A DNA stretch of 64,000 nucleotides, from positions 1 to 64,000 of the forward strand of contig JAHJZX010000057.1 in the NCBI GenBank assembly GCA_018826295.1, read 5' to 3'. The stretch is from Gammaproteobacteria bacterium (lineage in GTDB: Bacteria; Pseudomonadota; Gammaproteobacteria; Enterobacterales; Alteromonadaceae). This document shows, one piece after another, positions 30,880 through 39,906 of this stretch. The notes beneath the pieces are model-generated. The model made no database searches. It had not been told where the DNA came from and saw nothing but the letters and a program-made list of their open reading frames with translations. Position numbers and translations under genes: made by a program. Within the stretch, counting starts at the first letter, position 1; each line of letters opens with the position of its first letter.

Positions 30880-31100
30880 GCGGTGGCGCCGGGGAGGTGC
30901 TGGCAGGTGGTCGGCAAGGTGTTGCTATGCAGCACCAGCTTAATGCAACATGGGCTTGGCGGGGTAAACAGCAGCATAACGAAAAATTTTGCCATATGCG
31001 GTATCGTGCTTATCAATTTGGTTAACAATAGCAATAAGCTATGACAGGCTCAAATACAATATGGTATTAGCGTAGTTAACATGAGACGGACCGACACAAA

Positions 31101-33380
31101 ATGAAGACAGGGTTAATACGTCAGGGCTGGGTTTTGTTGACGCTGTGCTGGTTAAGCAGTGCGAAAAATGTACAGGCAGCCGATATTTGCCAGCAAGCCA
31201 GGGCACAACAGCGGCCTTGTGTCGCGCTGGTATTGGGCGGCGGCGGCGCCCGTGGTGGTGCGCATCTGGGGGTGATCGAGCAACTGGAGCGCCAGCAAAT
31301 TCCGATTGATTTAGTGGTAGGCACCAGTATCGGCGCCTTTATCGGTGGCTTATATGCCAGCGGCCATAGTGCAGCGCAAATTGAACAAAAGCTGCAAAAT
31401 ACCCCCTGGGCCGAAGGTTTTCGTGATCGGGTGCACCGCGATGAAATGCCGCTGCGGCGTAAAGAACAAAGCGACAACTATCCGGTTAATCTGGATTTAG
31501 GCGTGTCCGCTGAAGGCGTTAAATTACCGAAAGGGATTTTAAGCGGTCAGGCGCTGGCTGAGATCCTGCAAGGCACCTTTGGCATCTTTGCTAACCTTAA
31601 ACATTTTGATCAGTTACCGGTGCCATTTCGGGCGGTAGCCACCGATCTGCTGACACAACAAGAAGTGATTCTGGCTGACGGTAGTCTGGTGCAGGCCGTG
31701 CAGGTATCGATGAGTATTCCCGGTGTGGTGCGGCCACTGGAGCTCAACGGCAGATTGCTGGTAGATGGCGGCGTAGTAAACAATTTGCCGGTAAGTGTAG
31801 CCCGGGATCTTGGTGTCGATCGTATTATCGCGGTCAGTATTGACTCACCGTTGCTGCGGCGCGAGCAAATACAATCGGCTTTTAGCATTACCGAGCAACT
31901 CACCAGCTTTTTGGTGCGTGCCGGCGTGCAGCAACAGCTGCAGCTGCTGACTGACAAGGATTTATTGTTGCAGCCGGACTTAGTCGATATTAGTACGCTG
32001 GATTTTGGCAATATCGACAAAGCTATCGTATCCGGCCGTGAAAGCGCCATCCGCTTTGTGCAGGCACTGGCCGGGTTCAGTCAGCCACAACGGCTATACC
32101 GTGACTGGTTTAGTCGATTTCAACAGCCTGACAGCCGGGCGATCACTATCGACCGTATAGCACTGCAAAACCAATCGCGGCTGAACGATGCCTTGTTACT
32201 GGACAGGCTGCAGCTAAGCCCTGGTCAGCCTTACACCGAACGTAGCCTGCGCCGGGGCTTACGTCAGTTGTACGGCCTGGACACCTTTGAACGGGTTAGC
32301 CAGCAACTGAGTAGCGATGAGTTGGGCAATACCGTGCTAAATGTCAGTGCCAGCGAAAAAAGCTGGGGGCCGGGTTATGCCAACTTCCGGCTGATGTTTG
32401 AAGATGATTTTCGTACTACCCACCTGTATCAGCTGGCGGCGTCCTATACCCGTACTAACCTGTCAGACTGGGGCGCTGAGTGGCAGCTGGAGCTGGCGCT
32501 GGGCAGCAATAAATTTATCGAAACAGAACTGTACTGGCCGCTGGCTGGCAGCGGTTTATATGCGTTGGCCAATTATCAGCTGCAACGCAATGTGCAGGCA
32601 TTAAGCGATGAAAACGGCTTATCGGATGGCGAACTAAAAAACAACGAACATGCGTTGCAGTTTGCTACCGGCTGGAATATTTCTGACCATGCCCGGTTGC
32701 AGCTGGGCTGGCTCTGGCGCGACGGTGGCTATGTGTTACCCGGCCAATATGCCACGTTACTGGGCCGGCCTGAGATTGATTATCGCCGTCAGGGGCCGTC
32801 GCTGGAGTTTATCTGGGACACTCTGAACAGCCGCAGTTTTCCGACCCGGGGCATACGCCTGAGCGGCAATTATCGTTTTATGCATGACGATGTACTCGCT
32901 CAGAACACCGACAGTAACAGTAGCAGCATCGAACTGCTGGCGGCTAAAAGCTGGCAGCGCCACACATTGCGCACGCGCTGGCAGTTTGAGCAATATCGGG
33001 CCGATCAGGTCGATATTCTGGCGTTAGAACAATACAGCCTGGGCGGCTTTCTTAACTTATCCGGTTATGCGCCCAATTCGCTGTATGGTAGCGATGTGCA
33101 GTTTGGCAGCCTGGTGTATTTGTACCGGCTTAATCAGCCGCGTATTTCGTTTATCAATAGCCCGCTGTACTTTGGTGCTTCTGTTGAACGTGGCCGGGTG
33201 CGCAAAGATGTGTTTGGCGCCTCAGGCGGCGTAGATGCCACTGACTGGTTATGGGCCGGCAGCATGTTTCTTGGTTGGGATACACCGCTGGGGCCACTGT
33301 ATTTTGGTGTCGGTCTGGCACAAGATGGCCAGTCGGGACAACAGGATGCCGTGTACCTGTCGTTTGGTCAGTCGTACTGA
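31101..33380 (+). CDS. Patatin-like phospholipase with BamA/TamA-type barrel (type Vd autotransporter)
   Basis: A 759-aa protein with a signal peptide (about 1-26). The patatin domain follows, with oxyanion GGGGARGGAHLG, nucleophile GTSIG (Ser near residue 76) and catalytic LVDGGVVNN (Asp near residue 220). A POTRA-like segment and a C-terminal 16-strand bacterial surface-antigen barrel ending SFGQSY complete it. This is the PlpD-type architecture in which the barrel exports the lipase. It is divergent from the EAL operon. Confidence 0.93.
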   Translation: MKTGLIRQGWVLLTLCWLSSAKNVQAADICQQARAQQRPCVALVLGGGGARGGAHLGVIEQLERQQIPIDLVVGTSIGAFIGGLYASGHSAAQIEQKLQNTPWAEGFRDRVHRDEMPLRRKEQSDNYPVNLDLGVSAEGVKLPKGILSGQALAEILQGTFGIFANLKHFDQLPVPFRAVATDLLTQQEVILADGSLVQAVQVSMSIPGVVRPLELNGRLLVDGGVVNNLPVSVARDLGVDRIIAVSIDSPLLRREQIQSAFSITEQLTSFLVRAGVQQQLQLLTDKDLLLQPDLVDISTLDFGNIDKAIVSGRESAIRFVQALAGFSQPQRLYRDWFSRFQQPDSRAITIDRIALQNQSRLNDALLLDRLQLSPGQPYTERSLRRGLRQLYGLDTFERVSQQLSSDELGNTVLNVSASEKSWGPGYANFRLMFEDDFRTTHLYQLAASYTRTNLSDWGAEWQLELALGSNKFIETELYWPLAGSGLYALANYQLQRNVQALSDENGLSDGELKNNEHALQFATGWNISDHARLQLGWLWRDGGYVLPGQYATLLGRPEIDYRRQGPSLEFIWDTLNSRSFPTRGIRLSGNYRFMHDDVLAQNTDSNSSSIELLAAKSWQRHTLRTRWQFEQYRADQVDILALEQYSLGGFLNLSGYAPNSLYGSDVQFGSLVYLYRLNQPRISFINSPLYFGASVERGRVRKDVFGASGGVDATDWLWAGSMFLGWDTPLGPLYFGVGLAQDGQSGQQDAVYLSFGQSY

Positions 33381-33470
33381 CGGCCGGTTATATTTGCTGA
33401 CATTTTGCCATTAGCAAAGCCGGTAGAGGCAATGTTAAGCTAACTGCAGGTTAATAAGCAGGAAGCGAAA

Positions 33471-34397
33471 ATGCAGTTAATTGTTACCGCAATCAGCAAA
33501 GCCTACGCTAATGTGCAGGCGGTGAATAAGGTAAGTTTTCAGATCAATAGTGGCGAAATTTTTGCGCTACTGGGGCCAAATGGCGCAGGTAAGTCTTCTA
33601 TTATCCGTATGCTGGTGGGTATGACGAAGCCTGACAGTGGCAGCATACTGATAAGTTTTCAGGACCAGCACTATGACCATGTGCCCCGCCGGTTGCTGGG
33701 CTATCTGCCGGAAGATCGTGGCTTGTATCCGGATAAAAGCATTGAAAAAAATCTGCTGTATCTGGCCCAGCTGCACGGCTTAAGTAAAGCGCAGGCTTTG
33801 GTTGAAATGGACACCTGGCTGCAGGTGTTCGAGCTTACCGAGCGGCGCCATGATGAGCTAAAGCAGTTATCCAAGGGTAACCAGCAAAAGGTGCAGCTGA
33901 TTGCTGCCGTGCTGCATAAGCCGGCACTGGTGATACTGGATGAGCCCTTCTCCGGGCTGGACCCGATTAATCAGGAAAAAGTTGTCGAGTTTTTAAAGCA
34001 ACTAAAAGCCCGTGGCATGACCGTTATACTCAGTGCCCACCAGATGGCGATGGTAGAAAAACTGGCTGATCATATGTTGCTGATGGCACAAGGCCAGGTG
34101 GTACTGGCCGGTACGCTGGAACAAATCCGCGGTCAAAGTGTTGATAAGCGTCAGCTTAAAGTGGCTTTTGAGGGCGCTGTCAGCGCAGAACACTTGCAAC
34201 AGCTGCCGGCTATCGCTGAGGCGGCAGCCGACGGCCGGCACTGGTTACTGACACTGGCTGAAGCGGTAACGGTGTCACAATGCCTGCAACAACTGTTGCA
34301 ACTGGGTGAGCTAACACAGGTAGAAATGCAAAACACCGACTTACATCAGCTGTATCTGGCGGCTATGGCAAAACATCAACCGGAGGCCGCAGCATGA
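33471..34397 (+). CDS. ABC transporter ATP-binding protein (NatA/Ecs-like exporter)
   Basis: A 308-aa ATPase. Walker A is GPNGAGKSS, the signature is LSKGNQQKVQLI, Walker B is LVILDEPFSGLD, and the switch His is in ILSAHQM. The signature reads LSKGN, as in NatA/drug-export ATPases. A C-terminal domain of about 80 residues follows the core. GGAAG precedes the ATG. The permease gene overlaps its stop by four bases, so the two form a coupled exporter operon. Substrate unknown. Confidence 0.93.
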   Translation: MQLIVTAISKAYANVQAVNKVSFQINSGEIFALLGPNGAGKSSIIRMLVGMTKPDSGSILISFQDQHYDHVPRRLLGYLPEDRGLYPDKSIEKNLLYLAQLHGLSKAQALVEMDTWLQVFELTERRHDELKQLSKGNQQKVQLIAAVLHKPALVILDEPFSGLDPINQEKVVEFLKQLKARGMTVILSAHQMAMVEKLADHMLLMAQGQVVLAGTLEQIRGQSVDKRQLKVAFEGAVSAEHLQQLPAIAEAAADGRHWLLTLAEAVTVSQCLQQLLQLGELTQVEMQNTDLHQLYLAAMAKHQPEAAA

Positions 34398-35572
34398 TTT
34401 CACGGCAGAGTTTAATAGTGGCTAAGTGGGAGTTTTTACGCTTTTTTAAGTGGAAGCAACAGCTTATATCGTATTTATTGATGCTGGCGGTGATGGCTGC
34501 CGTGGCGCTGTGGAGCTATTTTACCGATGAAAGCCGGCAACAATACCGTATAGCGGTGCCGGCCGGTTTTAATATTGCTAACACTGAGCAGTTTCAGTTT
34601 CAGCGCCCCGGTATCAGTTTGCCGCAGCAGTTAGCGCAAATGCAAACCGATGACTCCTGGCATGCGGTGCTGACCGAGCAAACCGACGGTATAGTGATCC
34701 ATACCCTTACCGGCAAAAAGTGGTTGTTGCAGCTGGAGCAGGTATTGCAACAACACTACCGTAAACTTGCGGCCACTCAGATGGGCCTGGATGAAACGCA
34801 GCTGGCACGGTTGGAGCAGCCAGTAACTATTGATACAGACTTTTTGGATCAAAACTACAAAGGCAAAGATACGCCGGAAAAAATGATTGCCATGGGCGCA
34901 CTTATTTTGCTGTTTGTTGGTCTGTCTACCGCCTTTGGTCAGGTATTGGTAAGCGTAACCGGCGAAAAACAGCAGCGGGTCACAGAGCAGCTGTATGCCA
35001 TTTTAACACCGCAACAGTGGATGGATGGCAAGGTGCTGGGCCACAGTTTTAGCGCGCTAAAGGCGATGGTTACCTCCGGACTGGTGATGGTGCTGGTGTT
35101 TACTGTAGTGAGTTTGTTTGGCGAAAAAGGTGTCGATTTAAGCTGGATTAACCTCAGTGTGGTGTTGTGGCTGATCCCGTTTGCACTGCTGGGTGTCGTA
35201 TTGTGTGCAGCCTTTATGGGCGCTGTTGCGGCGTCAATTGACGACCCCAACACCAGCGGCAAAGGCGCAGTAATGATGATCACCTGGCTGCCGATGGTAT
35301 TTACCTTTTTGGTCATCGACAGCCCATCTGGCTGGGCCATGACATTACTGAGCTTTTTACCGCTGACCTCTTTTGCCGCTATGCCGGTAAAAATGGCCAT
35401 GGTTGACGTGGCCTGGTGGCAACCGCTGCTGTCGCTGTTATTGTTGCTGGCAACGGTGTGGTGGATGCGCCGCCTGGCTGGCCGGGTGTTTTTACGCGGT
35501 ATGCAAATGTACGGTAAAGAGCCATCCTGGGGCGAGATAGTGCGTTGGGCGCTAAGTAACAAAACCGAGTAG
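34394..35572 (+). CDS. ABC-2 type transporter permease (NatB-like)
   Basis: A 392-aa permease. TM1 is at about 22-40, a long extracytoplasmic loop follows (about 45-170), and five TM helices cluster in 170-370, ending with WWMRRLAGRVFLRGMQMYGKEPSW. This layout is that of NatB-type ABC-2 permeases. It is translationally coupled to the ATPase gene upstream. The exported substrate (ions, lipid or drug) cannot be told. Confidence 0.88.
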   Translation: MISRQSLIVAKWEFLRFFKWKQQLISYLLMLAVMAAVALWSYFTDESRQQYRIAVPAGFNIANTEQFQFQRPGISLPQQLAQMQTDDSWHAVLTEQTDGIVIHTLTGKKWLLQLEQVLQQHYRKLAATQMGLDETQLARLEQPVTIDTDFLDQNYKGKDTPEKMIAMGALILLFVGLSTAFGQVLVSVTGEKQQRVTEQLYAILTPQQWMDGKVLGHSFSALKAMVTSGLVMVLVFTVVSLFGEKGVDLSWINLSVVLWLIPFALLGVVLCAAFMGAVAASIDDPNTSGKGAVMMITWLPMVFTFLVIDSPSGWAMTLLSFLPLTSFAAMPVKMAMVDVAWWQPLLSLLLLLATVWWMRRLAGRVFLRGMQMYGKEPSWGEIVRWALSNKTE

Positions 35573-35594
35573 CAACACCGGGTAGCAAAACCGG

Positions 35595-36818
35595 TTAATC
35601 GGTTGCAGTCAGGGCGCGCTCAACATCAATACCGATGCTGAGTGCGCCTATATGCACGCCGGCTTCGTCCAGCACGGGCACGCTGAGTTTTACCTGAAAG
35701 CGCCCGGTTGACTGGTCGTATTCTACTAGCTCGATATAATAATCCAGTGGTTGTTCAAACACGCTGAGAAACTGGGTTTCATCGCCTTGCCAGTAATCTG
35801 ACGTCAGCCGGCTGATGGCGACATTAGCTCCCTGGTTGTCCATCAGGATCACTTCATTTACCAACGTCTGGTAATTGGCCTGCCAGTGCTGCAGTGCGGC
35901 TGACGCCGGATGTTGCAGCAATGTCTTCGCCAGCGTCGGCACGCTATTGGGTTGCGCCAGTTGTTGCTGCCAGGCAAAGTCTGCTTGCTGGACCTGCGCT
36001 ATGCTCATCGCCGCCTGATTTTGCCGGATAACGGCCTGGCGCAACGCTGCTGATTTGGCCAGCGAGCGCACATGCTCCAGCATCAGATCGCTAATCTGCC
36101 GTTGTTCGATATCTGACAAGGCAAAAGAGCGGGTAGCACACAGGTACGCGGCGGCATTAAACTGGCGGATCAGCCCGGGGTGTTGTTGCAGACGTTGCGC
36201 CGAGAAATACACCCCCAAAGCGGCATAGCGTAAAAAGCGCTGCTGAAAATCTTCTGCCGGCAATTTCAGCCGCACTCTGGCCTGGTCAAAATCTTCCAGA
36301 TCGGCAATAAAGGCGTCAATGCGGCCTATATGCAGCAGTTGCAGCAATTGGGCGATATTGCTCACTTCAATTTCAGCGGTAATATCGTTGCTGCGTAGCC
36401 AGTCGGCCTGATGGCTGCCCAATACTGCACCATAGCGTAATTTAGCGCCGTTGTCGGGGCCGGCATTGCGCTGATGCCAAAACCAGTACCAATTCTCTAA
36501 AAACAGCGGTGCAGACAATACCGCGGTATCGCGCATTTCTTCGCTGGCCATCGCTGTGTAGTAGCCATCAATGCGGTTGTGTTTCACTTCCTGTTTGGCG
36601 CGGCGCCATGGCATGGCCAGGGTTTGATAGGGCAACTGTAATTGCTGCATAATGCACTGCATCTGGCGGTGACTGTCGTCTGTACCGTGCGGGCTGTGCG
36701 ATGCCAACAGCAAGGCATTGCCGCTTGGTGGTGTCAGTACTAAAGTGGTGAGCAAGAGTGCCAGCATAGCGGTTAATAACAGGTTAAAATTACAGCCAGT
36801 ATAGCAGCCAGTTCCCAC
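35595..36818 (-). CDS. Periplasmic solute-binding domain fused to a Cache/PDC-like domain
   Basis: A 407-aa exported protein. An N-terminal hydrophobic segment is followed by a type II solute-binding (SBP_bac_3) domain at about 38-245 (QMQCIMQQLQLPYQTLAMPWRRAK and DGYYTAMASEE). A helical linker leads to a C-terminal PDC/Cache-like domain of about 130 residues (EVILMDNQGANVAIS, VKLSVPVLDE, IGALSIGIDVE). The start is uncertain: a GTG at 36818 has no clear ribosome site and an ATG at 36770 is possible. No ABC permease is adjacent, so this may be a sensor rather than a transporter part. Confidence 0.75.
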   Translation of the reverse strand: MGTGCYTGCNFNLLLTAMLALLLTTLVLTPPSGNALLLASHSPHGTDDSHRQMQCIMQQLQLPYQTLAMPWRRAKQEVKHNRIDGYYTAMASEEMRDTAVLSAPLFLENWYWFWHQRNAGPDNGAKLRYGAVLGSHQADWLRSNDITAEIEVSNIAQLLQLLHIGRIDAFIADLEDFDQARVRLKLPAEDFQQRFLRYAALGVYFSAQRLQQHPGLIRQFNAAAYLCATRSFALSDIEQRQISDLMLEHVRSLAKSAALRQAVIRQNQAAMSIAQVQQADFAWQQQLAQPNSVPTLAKTLLQHPASAALQHWQANYQTLVNEVILMDNQGANVAISRLTSDYWQGDETQFLSVFEQPLDYYIELVEYDQSTGRFQVKLSVPVLDEAGVHIGALSIGIDVERALTATD

Positions 36819-36955
36819 TTGGGGGTTGAACTTCTGCCTGGCCGCCCTGACTAATAGCCTATTGTGACATCTTACCGTGGGACATCGAACAGAAAACCCC
36901 GCTGGCGGGATGTTGTGTTTGTCACGCTTGGGCGCTGACTCAGCTTGAGGTAATT

Positions 36956-37261
36956 ATGTTTTCTTCGTTTAAACAGCAAGGCCAGCAGTGGCAACAGGTG
37001 TTTGCCCGTGGCCGCAGTGGCGGGCCCTTGCAGCGTATTCTGGCCTGGCTGCTACTGGGGTTGATGCTGTTTATCGGCATGGCGGTGCTGGTATTTATGT
37101 TGCTGCTAAGCTGGATTTTAATTCCGATCCTGTTGTTTCGTCACCGCAGCAAAGTTAAAGCCTGGCAGCAGCGCCAGCAACAAGCTCAGGGGCAATACCG
37201 CCAAAGCAGTAATGACCAGCAAACCATTGAAGGTGAAGTGCTGCATAAGCGCGAAGATTAA
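36956..37261 (+). CDS. Hypothetical small membrane protein
   Basis: A 101-aa protein with a basic N-terminus, one long hydrophobic segment (about 26-60, possibly a helical hairpin) and a Gln/Arg-rich cytoplasmic-looking tail ending EGEVLHKRED. GAGG precedes the ATG. I do not recognise the family. It is convergent with the TerB-like gene. Confidence 0.7.
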   Translation: MFSSFKQQGQQWQQVFARGRSGGPLQRILAWLLLGLMLFIGMAVLVFMLLLSWILIPILLFRHRSKVKAWQQRQQQAQGQYRQSSNDQQTIEGEVLHKRED

Positions 37262-37280
37262 CTGCTGCAATGCTGCAATA

Positions 37281-37742
37281 TCAGCCGCCACACACTGCCA
37301 GTTTGGCCTGAATAAAGTCACTGTGGCGAATAAACAATAAATCGGCAATTTTGCGCAGCATGGCTTCTTCATTCGGGTCCAGTATGCCGTCGGCATAGGC
37401 CTGCTGCCACAAATTATCCAGCAAGGCGAGCCGGGCAGCATAGCTTAACTGCTTTAAGCTGGCCGTGAACTGATGTAGTGATATTGCCGCGTCGGCCTGC
37501 TTATCGGCCAGTGCCACCACGGAGGCAGCATCGGCCTCGTTTAAACTAAACTCACGCCTGACATAGGCAATGGCCAACGCCTGCTCTTCTGCGCCGCTGG
37601 CAAAATCAGCGTGCGCCACCATCAGCATTAACGAAACACAGGCCAGCTCAGTCTCAGTCAGGCCGAAGCGGCTGTTATTGCCCACCGGCGCGGCCAGGCC
37701 TTCATTTACTTTATCCAACAGGGTTTTAAATAGCTGAAACAT
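37281..37742 (-). CDS. TerB-family (DjlA-like N-domain) protein
   Basis: A 153-aa soluble protein with the TerB helical fold: CVSLMLMVAHADFASG, then LLDNLWQQAYADGILDPNEEAMLRKIADLL with Asp/Glu residues that could bind metal. The start at 37742 has AAGGAG before it; the longer reading to 37823 does not. TerB proteins are linked to tellurite/stress responses, but no ter operon is present, so only the family is assigned. Confidence 0.82.
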   Translation of the reverse strand: MFQLFKTLLDKVNEGLAAPVGNNSRFGLTETELACVSLMLMVAHADFASGAEEQALAIAYVRREFSLNEADAASVVALADKQADAAISLHQFTASLKQLSYAARLALLDNLWQQAYADGILDPNEEAMLRKIADLLFIRHSDFIQAKLAVCGG

Positions 37743-37905
37743 CGGTGCTCCTTGATTGGTAACCGGGGTTAGAGCCGCAGTAAACGGCAAAGTTCGCCAG
37801 TCAGACATTGCCAAGTGCAGCATGCTTGAAAAATCCGCCTGGCTGCCACATTAAGTTGCCATCATCGTTGTTACAGTATACGGCGCTTAATGCCTGAGGT
37901 GACCC

Positions 37906-38724
37906 TTGGCTATCCTGATTACCCTGTTACTCGGCGCAGCCATTATAGCGCTGGTGTTATTGTTACCCTATTGGCGCCGCTATCAGCGTGGCAAAATCAT
38001 GGCCAAGCCTTTTCCGGCGCAATGGCGCGATATCGTAAAGCGGCGGCTGCCGTATTTTCGGGCGTTACCGGCAGATTTACAGCTACAACTAAAAAAACAT
38101 ATGCAGGTGTTTATTGCCGAAAAGCAGTTTATTGGCTGTGACGGCTTAACCGTAAGTGATGAAATGCGCGTAACCATAGCGGCGCAGGCCTGCTTGCTAT
38201 TACTAAACCGGCCAGATTATTACTACCCTAAGTTAAAACAAATTTTGCTGTATCCGGCCGCCTTTGTAGTCAGGACAGACGGCACCGATGCCGCCGGCGT
38301 GATGCAACAACAGCACCGGGTGTTGTCGGGCGAGTCCTGGGGGCTGGGTAAGGTGGTGTTAAGTTGGGCTGATACGCTGGATGGTGCCGCAAACCCCTGT
38401 GACGGCCGAAATGTGGTGATCCATGAATTTGCCCATCAGTTAGATCAGGAAAAAGGCATCGCCAATGGCGCGCCCTTGCTGGAACGCAGCAGCGACTATC
38501 AGCGCTGGTCCGGCGTGATGGCGGCGGAATTTGCCACCCTGCAGCGCCAGGCCAGTTTGGGCCAGAGCAGCTTGTTTAATCACTATGGTGCCACTAATCC
38601 GGCCGAGTTTTTTGCCGTGATAAGCGAAGTGTTTTTTGAACAACCATCTGCGCTGGCGCAGCAGCATAACGGCCTGTATCAGGAACTCAGCCGCTTTTAC
38701 CGGCTTAATCCGTTAAGCTGGTAG
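37906..38724 (+). CDS. mtfA: MtfA family zinc peptidase (M90)
   Basis: A 272-aa protein of the MtfA/M90 family; E. coli MtfA is an aminopeptidase that also binds the glucose regulator Mlc. An N-terminal TM helix (3-22) is followed by the peptidase domain with zinc motif HEFAHQLD, a downstream Glu in FFAVISEVFFE and the family sequence ILLYPAAFVV. The start is TTG with TGAGGTGA five bases before it. E. coli MtfA lacks this TM segment, so a membrane-tethered variant is likely. Confidence 0.9.
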   Translation: MAILITLLLGAAIIALVLLLPYWRRYQRGKIMAKPFPAQWRDIVKRRLPYFRALPADLQLQLKKHMQVFIAEKQFIGCDGLTVSDEMRVTIAAQACLLLLNRPDYYYPKLKQILLYPAAFVVRTDGTDAAGVMQQQHRVLSGESWGLGKVVLSWADTLDGAANPCDGRNVVIHEFAHQLDQEKGIANGAPLLERSSDYQRWSGVMAAEFATLQRQASLGQSSLFNHYGATNPAEFFAVISEVFFEQPSALAQQHNGLYQELSRFYRLNPLSW

Positions 38725-38817
38725 CACCACCTTGTACAGAAAAAAGTGATCTGAAGCGCGCTTTACGCCATACTCTGCAGCTTAACAAGAACAGTTCTTA
38801 TTTAGTTGGGGATGTCT

Positions 38818-39903
38818 ATGCGCTGGCCTATCTTTGCCGCTGTGCTGTTTGCTCTGGTCGCCACACCTGTCACTGCCAACGATGCCGTACCCGTGCGCGT
38901 GGTGATGCCACAGCAGCAGGCGTTGTCGCAGCAACTGGTATTAAGCGGCAGTTTAACCGCGCAACAGGATGCCAGTTTATCCAGCCGCATTGCCGGCTTG
39001 GTAGCACAGGTGCTGGTAGATGCCGGCAGCCTGGTTAGCCAGGGCCAAGCCTTACTGCAACTTGATACCAGCCTGGCGCAACACGAGCTGGCGCAGCGCC
39101 GGGCCGCGCTTAATGCCGCCCGGGTACAACAGGCGGAGGCGCAGCGCCTGGTAGACGAAGCCCGCCAGCTGACACAGCAGCAATTATTTCCGCAAACTGA
39201 ACTTAGCCTGCGCCAGGCGGCGCTGGCACGGGCGGACGCTGAGCTGCAACAGGCCAGTGCGGCGCTGGCGTTGCAGCAGGAAATACTGGCCCGCCATACC
39301 CTAACGGCGCCTTTTGCCGGCGTAATTGTCAGGCGCTATACCGACAGCGGTGAATGGCTGGCGCTGGGGGCACCGGTGTTACAGCTGGTTAGTTTAACGC
39401 CGCTGTTGCTGGATGTGCAGGTGCCGCAAGAATACTTTGCTGCCCTGCCAGCCTTGCAACGGCTGGAGGTGCGCTCTGATTTGCAACCAGAGCAGAGTTT
39501 GTCTGCCCAACTGGTGGCGGCAGTGCCGGTGGCTGATGCCAGTGCGCGCAGTTTTCTGGCCCGGCTGCAGGTGAACGACCCGCAGCACGCTTTGCTGCCC
39601 GGCAGCTCTGCCACGGCCAGCCTGTATTTTGCCCGTGATGATGCCAGCGTGCTGGTGATCCCCTCTGATGCGCTGCTGCGCCACCCGGACGGCAATTTCA
39701 GTGTATTTAGCATCCGGGATAACACCGCACAGCGGCACAATGTCAAATTAGGCCGCGTCAGTGCCCAGGGCGTAGAAGTATTGTCGGGCTTACCGGCAGA
39801 GCAACCGGTTGTTATACGGGGTAACGAAACTCTGCGGGACGGCCAACCGGTGCGGATACTGAGCGACGACACTAGCAGTGCGCCGCGCGATAGCAAGGAG
39901 TAA
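38818..39903 (+). CDS. RND efflux periplasmic adaptor subunit
   Basis: A 361-aa membrane-fusion protein. The signal peptide (about 1-19) ends VTAN. Barrel-sandwich/lipoyl halves (ASLSSRIAGLVAQVLVDAGSLVSQGQ and TAPFAGVIVRRYTDSGEW) flank a coiled-coil hairpin rich in Gln/Ala/Leu, followed by beta-barrel and membrane-proximal domains. The start at 38818 is favoured by GGGG six bases upstream; TTG 38806 and ATG 38812 are alternatives. The RND pump gene starts four bases later. Confidence 0.92.
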   Translation: MRWPIFAAVLFALVATPVTANDAVPVRVVMPQQQALSQQLVLSGSLTAQQDASLSSRIAGLVAQVLVDAGSLVSQGQALLQLDTSLAQHELAQRRAALNAARVQQAEAQRLVDEARQLTQQQLFPQTELSLRQAALARADAELQQASAALALQQEILARHTLTAPFAGVIVRRYTDSGEWLALGAPVLQLVSLTPLLLDVQVPQEYFAALPALQRLEVRSDLQPEQSLSAQLVAAVPVADASARSFLARLQVNDPQHALLPGSSATASLYFARDDASVLVIPSDALLRHPDGNFSVFSIRDNTAQRHNVKLGRVSAQGVEVLSGLPAEQPVVIRGNETLRDGQPVRILSDDTSSAPRDSKE

Positions 39904-39906
39904 CGC

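Noticed and set aside
37281-37742. Tellurite-resistance locus.
   Set aside because: Only a TerB-like fold is present; no terZACDE partners are nearby.
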